Positions 33,591-47,600 of a DNA stretch of 64,000 nucleotides are shown piece after piece. The DNA is taken from assembly GCA_032622095.1 (NCBI GenBank), contig CP136069.1, positions 127,429,450 to 127,493,449 on the forward strand, written 5' to 3'. Within the stretch, counting starts at the first letter, position 1, and each line of letters starts with the position of its first letter. Made by a program: the position numbers and the translations under genes. The notes beneath the pieces are model-generated. The model had not been told where the DNA came from. It searched no databases and worked only from the letters and a program-made list of their open reading frames with translations. This DNA is from Siphonodentalium dalli (Eukaryota; Mollusca; Scaphopoda; Gadilida; Siphonodentaliidae).

Positions 33591-34920
33591 ACGAAATTAT
33601 AAAATATCCGTGATTTTTGAAACAACTTAGGGTAAATGCTTATTTTATATGAATATATATATTAAATTATTTGACGTTCATTGAAATTCTGTTAAGAGGA
33701 ATTCAATTAAAATATATCCAACTTTGTGCTCAGAGATAATCAATCCCTGTTTAGATAAATTCTATTGAACTTAAAGACATATAATAGACTTGTTCGGCTG
33801 CGTAGAACTGCAAGTGAGTACACAGACGCTATGCCAGCTGTGTCAATGTAGCATTATACTAACATCGCCGAAAAAAATCAAAGAAATCGACCATCCCACT
33901 CCATAGAAATCATCGTCTGAACTACGCTTATAATTGTAAATATTTACATCTCGTTTCGGGACACAGCAATCGGCGATAAACTAACGCAAATGTTTTCGCC
34001 ATCAAGAGTCATTGCATTTAATTAATATATCAGAATGACAATGACAATTCCATTGAGCATACATGTGCCCGTGGAATCGGCGTTGAATAAATCAGCGCTC
34101 GGGCGCTGCTATTAGCGGAGCGGATATGTGCCAGAAATAGGCGAATCGTTACACTTTGTGAATAAATTACGAAATTTTACACACTTAATCTTTGGTATGT
34201 CTCGGTTTAGCAACATACCCCTGTGATAATTTACGGCCATCTATGTGAATAGTATCAGACATGTCGATGTAGGCATTGCTTTATCCAATAGAGAAAAGAC
34301 CAATATATATAACAGACTGTAAAATTTGGGCCCAGATCACCAAAATTTAGCTTGTTGCCATGGAAACTAATGGATTTTCTTCAAAAACTGAGTAAAAAAA
34401 TTAAAATTTGGACTTAGTTTGTACCTGTCAGCACAAAATTCATGCGATAAGTTTAAATTTAAGATAATATCATCTTCGGTAATCCATAAAGACAATATAA
34501 CAGATTTTTCGCATTTAGCTAGTGATTGACCACAATAAACGAAGTTTTATATGAACACTGGTTGACGCGAATTGGCAGTTTCGAGATTGGCTGGTTGTTG
34601 ACAAATTGAAGTTCAGGTAGTAGCTTTGGTGCACATGTTAAGAATGGGAATTCCTGCTATAAGATTACATTCGCAGCTCTGAAATATGATATATATATAT
34701 GTATATATCATCAAAGCAGGTTTCCCCATACCCACATTTAGGCCCTAGTTGCCATGGGAACAAGCTTTCCCCAATTAACTCTGCCAATAGGCACACTAGC
34801 TGATATGTAGATATCCAGGCACCCCCATGATTTAACTTCACCTGACTCATTTTCCTCCGCATTATGTCCCTCAACATTTAATCAATGTTAACACGAAAAA
34901 AGTGGTCGTGTAGACACCAG
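33476..34920. other. No gene recognised
   Basis: After the end of the local duplication (about 33590) I see only AT-rich sequence with a short (TA)n-like palindrome at 34685-34710. The 70-codon frame at 34665-34877 has no recognisable motif. Confidence 0.4.
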
Positions 34921-34924
34921 ACCA

Positions 34925-37900
34925 TTCACTAAGTCAGTTTGATGCAAATTATAGTGAGAAAATATTGTCATATGTATACAAATGTATATATTTTTGTGAA
35001 GCTAAGATATAATTCCACTTGTCATAGTAAAATGGGAACTCCCCGTTCAAGATGGTCGCCAAAATGGTAGTCGGGAGTGGAAATTTAATGTTTTTCACTA
35101 ATAACTTCTTGATCAGTTTCTGTTGTATGGAACTGGGTGATAATTGAGACTTTATTTTCTACTGTTCATTTAAGTGATCGTTGGAGCAATGAAATATGCC
35201 ATTCATGTGGTCCCCGTCTCTTCCGATCCATAAAAATTCGATTTTACAGAACGCGATAAAAATTCACCAAAAATCACCTTTGGGATTGTAGTCATATTTC
35301 AACAATAAATGGGAAGAACTGTGCACTGTAAGTAAGGCATACCATTACTTATGAATATTCCAACTCAATCTGACTCAATGGAGCCAAAATTGTCTCTCTG
35401 GCTCTCAAACTGGCTGCCAAAATGACACCCAAAATATGGAAAATGGTAAATATCGTCCCAGCGTGTCATGCAATCGGTTAAAAGTTGGTTAATTTATAAA
35501 ATTGGCTATTGTGTATTTTATAGATTGAATACTAACATTGTTAATACACCTCGCTTGAATGTTAGTATTGTATATAGCCACTGACATTACCAGAATTATT
35601 GGAATTTTCTATCACAAACTCGACATCAAAATCGGCAAAAAAATTACTTTTCTGGTTTAGACGATTTTTTCAAGTAAAATGGAACTATCTTTGGTATCAA
35701 ATCTGTTTATTGTTTCGATCTCTCTTAAATGAGTGACACTGAGGTGTTTTTAGACAAAATTACCCAAGATAGCAACCAAATTTGATAAAAAATAGTTTAT
35801 TTTTCACATATATACCCAACATTATTCTTTGCTCTTCCGAAATTGTAGCAAATTGTGACATATACTTTGTTACTAAATATGTAACATAATTCACTGACAA
35901 TTAAATGTTCTATTCTGGATGTCTCAGTACATTATACGGCATGTCACATTCATGTTAAAGGATGCAGTATGGAATGTTAGCGAAAACTTATTTTGGGATT
36001 CTGGCCAGTTTTGAACAGAACTTTGAAACTGAACTGAGATGTGCCATATTATGTGTCTAATTTGCCCAACAACATCAAAATTCATCACAATTGATTGACT
36101 CATGTCAGGAAAACCGTTTCCTCCATTGTACAGATAACACACCATCATGCTAGAGAACACTATGACATTACCTCTCTATCTATTAGCATGTCCATGAGTT
36201 ATTGTGGAAAGCGATAGTCACCCAGATGTACGCCTGTACAACCCACACATGAACATGCAACACTCCATATATACATGAACACCACACAAATGACCATGTA
36301 GCCACTCGCTTTATACACATACATCTCACGCATGACCATACAGCCATACATTGTATACCCGTACACCCACACATGAATATACAGTCATGCAGGCACACCA
36401 GGTATAACCCTACACATCACCATGACTATATTGTCACTCCATGTGTAATTGTTCACCACATCGATGATCATAGTCACTTCTTGTATACATATTCGCCTCA
36501 TCAGTGGCCATAGAATCACTCCCTGTATATTTATTTGCCACACCATGGCCATATAGCCACTCAAGATATACATATACACTACAACCATAACAATAGTCAC
36601 TACAGTTATACATATACACATCACTAATGGCCATACAGCCCTTCTATATATCCCATACTCTGCACACGGCCATTCATACAGGCCAGACTTGAATGTACAT
36701 CTCACTCATGGCAATTCAGACTCTCGCTGTATACTCACACATCACATTCGTAGTCATACAGTAATTCCTTGTATACATATGCACTCCGCCATTGGTCATA
36801 TTGTTGCTCCCTGTACACATATTGCCCACAAATATGGACAAATAGCCACTCAAGACATATATATAAACCCCACCTGTGCATATATAGTCACTCTAGGTAT
36901 ACATAAACACATCACCAATGGCCATACAACCCTAGATATACCAATATCCCGGATATCACATCAACATTGGCCATACTGTCACTCCTGGTATACCTATTGG
37001 CCACACCCATTACCATATAGCCACTCAATATATTCATACACATCCCACTCATGGCCATATAGTCTCTCCGGGTATACATCTACACCTCACCAATGACCAT
37101 GGGGCCCTTCAATATATACCAATACCCTGATCACACAGCCATCCATACACTCCAGACTTACATATACACATCACCAATGGCAATTTAGACACTCGCTGTA
37201 TACTCACACATACCAATTTATGACTACTTACCTATTTATGACTACTTACCTATTTACCCGCTCATTGTATAACTTTCGCCACACCATGGCCATATAGCCA
37301 CTCAGAATATTCATATTCACCCCGCATATTACCACAGCATGTATACACATACAGTACACCTCATCAATAGATATACCAATACCCGGCGCATATGGTCATG
37401 TGTACACCCCAGACTTGCATATACACATCGCCCATGAGAACCCATCGACTCGCTGTATACTGTTACACACATCCATGACAATACAGACACAGCAGATATG
37501 CATTTACATACCATATATACACCCATGTCCACAATGACACTTCCTCTATACCCACAAGCCCGCCAATGACTACCCAGCTATACATGTATTCCATGTATGC
37601 ATATACACTTCAGCAATCACGACCGTACATTCATTCCATGTACACCTATATACATTACCCATAAGCATACAACCACTCCCCATTTGTCCATACATCCACC
37701 CATGATCATACAGCCAACACGTGTATAGATATACATCCATCCATAATATAGCCACCCAAGATACACCTGTAAATCCCACACATGGCTATCTAGTCACTTC
37801 ATATATACATAAACAATACACCGATGACCATGTAGCTACTCTCGCTATACCCATACACCACATCAATTATCATGCAGCCACTCCCTGTATTCCTATTCAC

Positions 37901-38390
37901 TTCACACATGACCATACAACCACTCCTTGTATACATATGCATTTCATTGACACCCCACCCATGACCATATAGCCACTCCTTGTATAACTATTCACATCGT
38001 TCATGGTCATACAATAACTCCCTCTAAACATATTCACATGCAGTCACACCCTGGCTGCCATTTTGAATTACATCATGTATTAATTTGATCAATTGTGAAG
38101 CTAATGGATAAGAGTAGCCACATAATATGGTTCCTCTCAGTTCTGTTTCGAAGTTTTGCCCATTTCCGTTTAGAAATATGACCATAACACAAAAGACGAT
38201 TTGTCAGAATTCCATACTGCATCTTTAAAATGAATTTGTCATCCCCAGAAGGTACTGGGACAACCAGAATGGAACATTTCGTGTCAGTTAATTATATAAC
38301 TTGGTTAATAGCCAAATGAGCTACAACCTATGCTACCTTTTTCGGAACAGCAGAGAATAATGTTCGGGATATATGTGACAAATCATTTAA
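34925..38390. mobile_element. Foldback/satellite element (family FB-42), copy in block 1
   Basis: The left arm (34925 to about 36200) is the reverse complement of 2200-3450. A central array of the 42-bp satellite occupies 36200-38060. A short right arm (38060-38385) is inverted relative to the left, with GAGTAGCCACATAATATGG and TTCGGAACAGCAGAGAATAA. The right arm is only about 330 bp, so it is truncated. The arm-border-satellite-arm order is the same as in 56773-62024. No protein is encoded. Confidence 0.7.
36200..38060 (-). repeat. 42-bp satellite, array B
   Basis: About 44 units in minus orientation read ACTCxxTGTATACATATxCA then CxTCAxxxATGGCCATAxAGxC. Translation of 36689-37096 shows strict 14-residue steps (HTVIPCIHMHSAIG, HIVAPCTHIAHKYG, QIATQDIYINPTCA, YIVTLGIHKHITNG), confirming the 42-bp period. 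The frame is open for 135 codons only because the period is a multiple of three. Confidence 0.85.
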
Positions 38391-38725
38391 CAAGAAATTC
38401 AATTAATTGAGGAAAAACACCCACTGTCCCGAGTGGTATTGATAAGCTATTGGAGGGTCTTCCACTTCGCATGCAAAATAGCAAAATATTATTAATTGAT
38501 GACTGATGTACATGTACAGTACACACATAGTAATAACAATTAACGTTATGATTTGAAACTAACCATGATAGGATATTGACAGTAAGGTGGTATTATCTAC
38601 TACGAGTGGTATTAGTAATAATAGTACCATTCTAGCATAATATATGTGTACATGATGTATGGGAAATATTAAAGGACAAAACCATAGTTACAATACAATT
38701 AGAACTTTTTTTTAAATTAATCGCA
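38391..38725. other. No gene recognised
   Basis: AT-rich sequence between the foldback element and the TTAAGCGC palindrome array; nothing supported. Confidence 0.4.
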
Positions 38726-38727
38726 AG

Positions 38728-39205
38728 AAGAGCTAATTGCACTTAAGCACAATAAGGGAATCTCTATTGTGATTAAGCGCAATAAGGATATATTTAACTT
38801 TGCTTAAGCGCAATAATGGAATTTACAAATTGCGCTTATATAATAAAACCCAATAAGGAATCTCTTAATAAGGAATATATTATATATAGAACATAAACTC
38901 CCTATAATTCAGGTGGTGTAGTCCATCTCCATGGTACAATGGGTGGAACAAATATAGGATTATTCTACTATTTGCACAAGGGTGATCTAATGAGAGAGAT
39001 ATTAATTGCGCTTAAGTGCAATATTGATGTAATTTCGCTTACATGTAATAAGGAATGTCTTATTACACTTAAGCGCAATAAGAATATTCCTTATTGCACA
39101 GGAATATCACATTGTGCTCAAGCGCAATAAGGTATATCTAACTGCGCTTAAGCACAATAACTGAAGGAATAATCTTATTGGGCTTGAGCTCAATTAGAGA
39201 TTCCT
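38728..39205. repeat. Array of ATTGCGCTTAAGCGCAATAAGG-like palindromes
   Basis: About ten dispersed copies of a palindrome centred on CTTAAG (TTGCACTTAAGCACAATAAG, GATTAAGCGCAATAAGG, TTGCTTAAGCGCAATAA, ATTGCGCTTAAGTGCAAT) are separated by 20-60 bp, and many are followed by GGAAT or GGATAT. The core GCGCTTAAGCGC is shared with the TIR element at 25339, although the flanking consensus differs (CAATAAGG rather than CAAAT). A 63-codon frame is carried by the array. Confidence 0.75.
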
Positions 39206-40036
39206 TAAGTTATTGCAGTTCATCGAAATTGTCTATTAAATGTCAAGTTGGTTTCCCATAGAGATCATCAACGATGTCAATGCGCAAGGGACCTACGCCA
39301 GTCTTCTCTGTTGGGATTCCAATTGTTGGCTTATTAAATATGCACATATGCTTAAGATACAGTCGTGCGCGAAGCGCGCTCCTGTAGGTCAGGTTTTGGA
39401 TCCCAGTGAATTAAAATATCATTGAAATAATCGGTCCCCCCCCCCATCCAATAAACATCCATATATTGAATATATACATGTTTTTGGAGCAGAATTAGAT
39501 AGTCCATATTGGACGCCATCATGGAATTTAATTTTTTTATTTAATTTTCACACATAGTTATTAGTTATGTGGATGGCGTTATCATTAAACATCACACCCG
39601 TATATTGATTATGTGGATAGAGTTATCATTAAACCTCACATCCTTATATTGGTTACAGTAATGCCCAAAGTAATTGACCACTTAACCACAGCAGAATTAT
39701 TGGTAATTTTTCAGGATTTAAAATCCTGAAAAATTACCCATAATTCTGCTGTGGTTAAGTGGTCAATTACTTTGGACATTACTGTATGTGGATAGAGTTA
39801 TCATTACACCTCACATCCTTATATTGGTTAGGTTATGTAGATGTGAGTTATCATTAAACCTCACATCAGTGTGTTGGGGATTTTGGACCTTGACTTGGGA
39901 CCTTTGGTTTTTAACGCAACAAATGCGAGTACACCTTATACACAAGTTTCTTGGATAAGATGAGTTTGAAGCCTGCTTACATTTCGAAATGTTGTCAGTT
40001 TTGTATCGCCTGCAGCAGAAGCAAAAGTTACAAGAG
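39206..40036. other. Intergenic; encloses the palindromic MITE 39654-39786
   Basis: TTATCATTAAACCTCACATC(CTTATATTGGTTA) is repeated at about 39580, 39620, 39795 and 39850, forming a loose repeat of 50-60 bp interrupted by the MITE. A 61-codon frame at 39240 is not called. Confidence 0.5.
39654..39786. mobile_element. Palindromic MITE, TACAGTAATG family, short member (block 1)
   Basis: A 133-bp almost perfect palindrome: TACAGTAATGCCCAAAGTAA and CTTAACCACAGCAGAATTAT pair with the complement ending CATTACTGTA, with no loop at GGATTTAAAATCC. The outer 70 bp match the member at 26804-27020, which has a longer centre. Confidence 0.85.
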
Positions 40037-40890
40037 ATAAAATATGTACGTAACGAGACTATAATACAAATGAAAAAATAAATTCAGGGAGGGGTGGGCG
40101 ATACAGGGAACTAAGGGTTGAACCGATATAAATTTGTAGAGCGATAACGACCAATGTTGACATATCATGCATCTCAACTCTACTGTTGAAACAAGGCTAT
40201 AAAATGGGGGGGGGGTGTCATAATCTTAGTTATCTCTATATAGTGCCAGAATAGTCATTTATGGACTTCTATAGTGGTACAATGCAAATTGGAATCAAAT
40301 GATAAAAATATGTATGTAACGCAACTACGGTATACGGATGAAAATAAAAATAATAATTTAGGCCGGGATTAGATGTTGGGTTGGTTAAATAGACTCGGAG
40401 AAAAAGGGGAACGATGAACTGACATAAATTAGTAGAGCGATAGCGATCAATGTTGCCATGTGATGCATCGCGACTGTACTGTAGCAGCAATGATATAAAA
40501 TTGGGGGGGTGGACTGAAATTATCTCTATCTCTATAGATGGCACCAGGATTATATAGAAAGGAATAGCAATTGATATACGTATACCGTATACTATAGTAA
40601 TACCATAGACATATAAGTACAAGTATCACATGATAAAATATTACGTAACTTGACTATAGCGATGAAAGAAAAAAAAATTGGACCGGGATTAGAGGTTCGG
40701 TTGGTTATATGTGGATAATTGGATATGGAATTCATACCGATGAGACGATAAAAATTAGTGGAGCGATAAAGACCAATGTTGACACTTAGTCAGGCGGTTG
40801 ATACGATAGACCGAAATAAATTTGTCGGGTGATAATGACCAATGTTGACGTATAATGTAACGCGACTGTACTGTCGCACAATTATCAGGT
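40037..40890. repeat. Degenerate tandem repeat of about 265-330 bp
   Basis: Three units begin at about 40037, 40300 and 40631 with GATAAAAATATGTATGTAAC-like sequence. They share GGGATTAGATGTTGGGTTGG, AGAGCGATAACGACCAATGT and a short G-run after ATAAAAT. The duplicated block ends inside the third unit. The 117-codon minus-strand frame here is not a gene. Confidence 0.65.
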
Positions 40891-41552
40891 AGAACCTGTT
40901 AAATATGGACTCTGGTGGCCAATATGGAACAGCTCAGAAAACATTCGCAGTGCCCTAAAATTTATTTAACATGGGATCTGCCATTAAAATTGATTTATGT
41001 CGATAAAATTCTTATTTTTCAAAATTTTAAGCTGAAACTTGGTGTGTCTGTGTGGAATACTTATATATTCCTAAAATGACAGGGTACAGCACGTAATTAT
41101 TTTTTAGATGGAAGAAATTAATTTTTTTCGATGATAAATTTTAACATGGGATTTGCTATTCAAATCGATTTATGTCGATAAAACTCTTATTTTGAAAAAT
41201 TTTAAGCTGAGACTTGGTGTGTCTGCGTGGAATACTTATATATTCCTAAAATGACAGGGTACAGCACGTAATTATTTTTTAGATGGAAGAAATTATTTTT
41301 TTTCGATGATAAATTTTAACACGGGATTTTCCCATTCAAATCGATTTATGTCGATAAAACTGTTATTTTTTCAAAATTTTAAGCTGAGACTGAGGTATGT
41401 CTGCGTGGAATACTTATATATTCCTAAACTGACAGGGTCCAGCACGTAATTATCTTTTAGATGGAAGAAATTGATTTGTTTCCATGATAAAAATCGAGCG
41501 TGTACTGTAACTGTGCGGCAGGCAGTGTGCGCTCAAAATGTAAACAACTTTC
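40827..41552. repeat. Spacer between duplicate blocks, with three 175-bp tandem units
   Basis: Units start at 40967, 41142 and 41317 (TTAACATGGGATTTGC, then AATCGATTTATGTCGATAAA, then GACAGGGTACAGCACGTAAT) and are about 95% alike. The array ends near 41490, just before the second block begins with TCAAGTTTCTTG at 41553. Confidence 0.85.
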
Positions 41553-41934
41553 TCAAGTTTCTTGAAAAGAGGTACCCGGGTGCTTTTGTTGGGACCCCCG
41601 TCGCGTTCTTGATGCTCACATCCTGTTTCGGGGAACCTATATATGGATGGTTGTGTGAAATGAATGCTGGCAACATAGCGCACATATTTAGTGATATAAA
41701 CCATACAATTATGACATAATATCATGCTGCACCTAAATGTGAATTTGCGCAAATGTTTGAAATGAATTCCTGCTGTTAAATTAATATTCAACGGATATTT
41801 TGCTGGTTACTCAGCCATATAGATTACGCACCGGTGGCTTTATTATTATACATTTGGGTTTATATATTAATCACTTTCGTAATTTCACTGTATACTTCTG
41901 AAGACTCGAGCGACTCCTCATTCTGCTGGTCGGG

Positions 41935-41992
41935 ATGGATTCACTTCTCATAGTTAGATTTCTGTGTGTCGCGGTATATTGTATCTGTGTTG
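41935..41992 (+). CDS. Possible signal-peptide exon, copy in block 2
   Basis: Identical to 32186-32243, including the GTAAGC donor. As in the first copy, no following exon is convincing. Confidence 0.22.
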
Positions 41993-42648
41993 GTAAGCAA
42001 TTTATAAAGGATTTACAAAGATGTATAAATGGATCCGTATTTTTTTGTGAAAAATATTTTACGTCTTATTTTGATTCTAATGTGAAAAATAACAGAATTG
42101 GAACAATATCGATACCAAATGCATACAAGACGCTTAGTTGTTTAATATTTAATGTTCTATCCATTTTTGCAGTGGAACAAATAAAAGAATGAATTATTGT
42201 AGATGTTGTAATAACTGGATGTTTGGAACCGTGTTGCACCTTTATAAGTGGAATGTCTATGCAAAACTTCTCGGCAGTAGTTATGAAATATCTCATATTT
42301 TATGGATTCAAAAATGGTGAAATATCGGATGACTTGGGAATTAGTCCGTGGTCGGTTTTTGGACACGTTCCAATTACACGGCTGAGTGTTTTTAGAATTT
42401 ATATTGCCAATAGTTATATACTTAGTTAATTTTTTCAACAACGAAATTATTTATTTTTATTAATTGGTCTACTTACTCAACTGTACCACATTAGTTTTTT
42501 AAACATTGTTTTGCAGTGGAACAAAGCTAAATAATTAATTTTATTATATGTTGTAGTAACTGGAAGTTTGGAACCGTGGCACACCTTTATAATTGGAATG
42601 TCCATGCAAAACTTCTCGGCAGTAGTTGTGAAATATCTCATATTTTAA

Positions 42649-43220
42649 AGGGGTCCTGTACGCCATTTTCAATAAATTCCCGGTGATAAGAACGGTCTAA
42701 TATCGATAATATATAGACAACTAAGTAATTTGAGTCAAAGATGTATTATGTAAACGTTCAGGTTAATAGGTTATCTTAAAATCAAAGTTAATAATTTTAT
42801 ATCAATTTATTTTATGGCTAGAGCCATAAATTAAATTACAAATTTCCGTGTACAAGAGGTAATAAAAATAATTCACGGATAGTGGATTGGGCAAAACGTG
42901 GCACACATGATCGTGTTCAAAATTATGTTGATACTTGGCGTAAACTCAAGCCACTCACTGACTATATAGTGACTATACAATGATTTAATGATTATGTGGG
43001 ACTAGTATGCATATAATATAACATTTATTTGACACATTTGCTTGAAAACTGTCAAAAAATTACTCGACATCGACAATTGGTATTTTTGCATTCCGGGTAA
43101 TCAGCCATCCGTAACATTACTTCGTAATCAACAGACTTTTAAAAGATAGAAATCTGGTTACCTTATTCTACAACTCAGAGACTAAAGAAACCAGCAACAA
43201 CATTTTGGTACAGTATCCCT
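42649..43220. mobile_element. TTAA-flanked MITE, copy in block 2
   Basis: Duplicate of 32900-33471 with TTAA at 42645-42648 and 43221-43224. It was copied as part of the block, not inserted independently. Confidence 0.85.
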
Positions 43221-44673
43221 TTAAGGATTCAAAGATATGTGAAATATCGGATGACTTAGGAATTTGTCCGTGGTCGGTTTTTGGATGTTTCAATTACACG
43301 GCTGTGCGTTTTTGTGTAATTTCTATTGCCATATTTGAAACGAAATTATAAAATATCCGTGATTTTTGAAACAACTTAGGGTAAATGCTTATTTTATATG
43401 AATATATATATTAAATTATTTGACGTTCATTGAAATTCTGTTAAGAGGAATTCAATTAAAATATATCCAACTTTGTGCTCAGAGATAATCAATCCCTGTT
43501 TAGATAAATTCTATTGAACTTAAAGACATATAATAGACTTGTTCGGCTGCGTAGAACTGCAAGTGAGTACACAGACGCTATGCCAGCTGTGTCAATGTAG
43601 CATTATACTAACATCGCCGAAAAAAATCAAAGAAATCGACCATCCCACTCCATAGAAATCATCGTCTGAACTACGCTTATAATTGTAAATATTTACATCT
43701 CGTTTCGGGACACAGCAATCGGCGATAAACTAACGCAAATGTTTTCGCCATCAAGAGTCATTGCATTTAATTAATATATCAGAATGACAATGACAATTCC
43801 ATTGAGCATACATGTGCCCGTGGAATCGGCGTTGAATAAATCAGCGCTCGGGCGCTGCTATTAGCGGAGCGGATATGTGCCAGAAATAGGCGAATCGTTA
43901 CACTTTGTGAATAAATTACGAAATTTTACACACTTAATCTTTGGTATGTCTCGGTTTAGCAACATACCCCTGTGATAATTTACGGCCATCTATGTGAATA
44001 GTATCAGACATGTCGATGTAGGCATTGCTTTATCCAATAGAGAAAAGACCAATATATATAACAGACTGTAAAATTTGGGCCCAGATCACCAAAATTTAGC
44101 TTGTTGCCATGGAAACTAATGGATTTTCTTCAAAAACTGAGTAAAAAAATTAAAATTTGGACTTAGTTTGTACCTGTCAGCACAAAATTCATGCGATAAG
44201 TTTAAATTTAAGATAATATCATCTTCGGTAATCCATAAAGACAATATAACAGATTTTTCGCATTTAGCTAGTGATTGACCACAATAAACGAAGTTTTATA
44301 TGAACACTGGTTGACGCGAATTGGCAGTTTCGAGATTGGCTGGTTGTTGACAAATTGAAGTTCAGGTAGTAGCTTTGGTGCACATGTTAAGAATGGGAAT
44401 TCCTGCTATAAGATTACATTCGCAGCTCTGAAATATGATATATATATATGTATATATCATCAAAGCAGGTTTCCCCATACCCACATTTAGGCCCTAGTTG
44501 CCATGGGAACAAGCTTTCCCCAATTAACTCTGCCAATAGGCACACTAGCTGATATGTAGATATCCAGGCACCCCCATGATTTAACTTCACCTGACTCATT
44601 TTCCTCCGCATTATGTCCCTCAACATTTAATCAATGTTAACACGAAAAAAGTGGTCGTGTAGACACCAGACCA

Positions 44674-47600
44674 TTCACTAAGTCAGTTTGATGCAAATTA
44701 TAGTGAGAAAATATTGTCATATGTATACAAATGTATATATTTTTGTGAAGCTAAGATATAATTCCACTTGTCATAGTAAAATGGGAACTCCCCGTTCAAG
44801 ATGGTCGCCAAAATGGTAGTCGGGAGTGGAAATTTAATGTTTTTCACTAATAACTTCTTGATCAGTTTCTGTTGTATGGAACTGGGTGATAATTGAGACT
44901 TTATTTTCTACTGTTCATTTAAGTGATCGTTGGAGCAATGAAATATGCCATTCATGTGGTCCCCGTCTCTTCCGATCCATAAAAATTCGATTTTACAGAA
45001 CGCGATAAAAATTCACCAAAAATCACCTTTGGGATTGTAGTCATATTTCAACAATAAATGGGAAGAACTGTGCACTGTAAGTAAGGCATACCATTACTTA
45101 TGAATATTCCAACTCAATCTGACTCAATGGAGCCAAAATTGTCTCTCTGGCTCTCAAACTGGCTGCCAAAATGACACCCAAAATATGGAAAATGGTAAAT
45201 ATCGTCCCAGCGTGTCATGCAATCGGTTAAAAGTTGGTTAATTTATAAAATTGGCTATTGTGTATTTTATAGATTGAATACTAACATTGTTAATACACCT
45301 CGCTTGAATGTTAGTATTGTATATAGCCACTGACATTACCAGAATTATTGGAATTTTCTATCACAAACTCGACATCAAAATCGGCAAAAAAATTACTTTT
45401 CTGGTTTAGACGATTTTTTCAAGTAAAATGGAACTATCTTTGGTATCAAATCTGTTTATTGTTTCGATCTCTCTTAAATGAGTGACACTGAGGTGTTTTT
45501 AGACAAAATTACCCAAGATAGCAACCAAATTTGATAAAAAATAGTTTATTTTTCACATATATACCCAACATTATTCTTTGCTCTTCCGAAATTGTAGCAA
45601 ATTGTGACATATACTTTGTTACTAAATATGTAACATAATTCACTGACAATTAAATGTTCTATTCTGGATGTCTCAGTACATTATACGGCATGTCACATTC
45701 ATGTTAAAGGATGCAGTATGGAATGTTAGCGAAAACTTATTTTGGGATTCTGGCCAGTTTTGAACAGAACTTTGAAACTGAACTGAGATGTGCCATATTA
45801 TGTGTCTAATTTGCCCAACAACATCAAAATTCATCACAATTGATTGACTCATGTCAGGAAAACCGTTTCCTCCATTGTACAGATAACACACCATCATGCT
45901 AGAGAACACTATGACATTACCTCTCTATCTATTAGCATGTCCATGAGTTATTGTGGAAAGCGATAGTCACCCAGATGTACGCCTGTACAACCCACACATG
46001 AACATGCAACACTCCATATATACATGAACACCACACAAATGACCATGTAGCCACTCGCTTTATACACATACATCTCACGCATGACCATACAGCCATACAT
46101 TGTATACCCGTACATCCACACATGAATATACAGTCATGCAGGCACACCAGGTATAACCCTACACATCACCATGACTATATTGTCACTCCATGTGTAATTG
46201 TTCACCACATCGATGATCATAGTCACTTCTTGTATACATATTCGCCTCATCAGTGGCCATAGAATCACTCCCTGTATATTTATTTGCCACACCATGGCCA
46301 TATAGCCACTCAAGATATACATATACACTACAACCATAACAATAGTCACTACAGTTATACATATACACATCACTAATGGCCATACAGCCCTTCTATATAT
46401 CCCATACTCTGCACACGGCCATTCATACAGGCCAGACTTGAATGTACATCTCACTCATGGCAATTCAGACTCTCGCTGTATACTCACACATCACATTCGT
46501 AGTCATACAGTAATTCCTTGTATACATATGCACTCCGCCATTGGTCATATTGTTGCTCCCTGTACACATATTGCCCACAAATATGGACAAATAGCCACTC
46601 AAGACATATATATAAACCCCACCTGTGCATATATAGTCACTCTAGGTATACATAAACACATCACCAATGGCCATACAACCCTAGATATACCAATATCCCG
46701 GATATCACATCAACATTGGCCATACTGTCACTCCTGGTATACCTATTGGCCACACCCATTACCATATAGCCACTCAATATATTCATACACATCCCACTCA
46801 TGGCCATATAGTCTCTCCGGGTATACATCTACACCTCACCAATGACCATGGGGCCCTTCAATATATACCAATACCCTGATCACACAGCCATCCATACACT
46901 CCAGACTTACATATACACATCACCAATGGCAATTTAGACACTCGCTGTATACTCACACATACCAATTTATGACTACTTACCTATTTATGACTACTTACCT
47001 ATTTACCCGCTCATTGTATAACTTTCGCCACACCATGGCCATATAGCCACTCAGAATATTCATATTCACCCCGCATATTACCACAGCATGTATACACATA
47101 CAGTACACCTCATCAATAGATATACCAATACCCGGCGCATATGGTCATGTGTACACCCCAGACTTGCATATACACATCGCCCATGAGAACCCATCGACTC
47201 GCTGTATACTGTTACACACATCCATGACAATACAGACACAGCAGATATGCATTTACATACCATATATACACCCATGTCCACAATGACACTTCCTCTATAC
47301 CCACAAGCCCGCCAATGACTACCCAGCTATACATGTATTCCATGTATGCATATACACTTCAGCAATCACGACCGTACATTCATTCCATGTACACCTATAT
47401 ACATTACCCATAAGCATACAACCACTCCCCATTTGTCCATACATCCACCCATGATCATACAGCCAACACGTGTATAGATATACATCCATCCATAATATAG
47501 CCACCCAAGATACACCTGTAAATCCCACACATGGCTATCTAGTCACTTCATATATACATAAACAATACACCGATGACCATGTAGCTACTCTCGCTATACC

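Larger units (their letters stand above)
31804..40826. repeat. 9.02-kb duplicated block, copy 1
   Basis: This block recurs at 41553-50573 with an offset of 9749 falling to 9747 bases. The only differences I could spot are one- or two-base changes, for example near 32803, 36334, 39430 (C-run length) and 40668 (A-run length). Identity is therefore well above 99%. The 726 bp between the copies are unrelated to the block. Its contents are listed separately. Confidence 0.9.
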
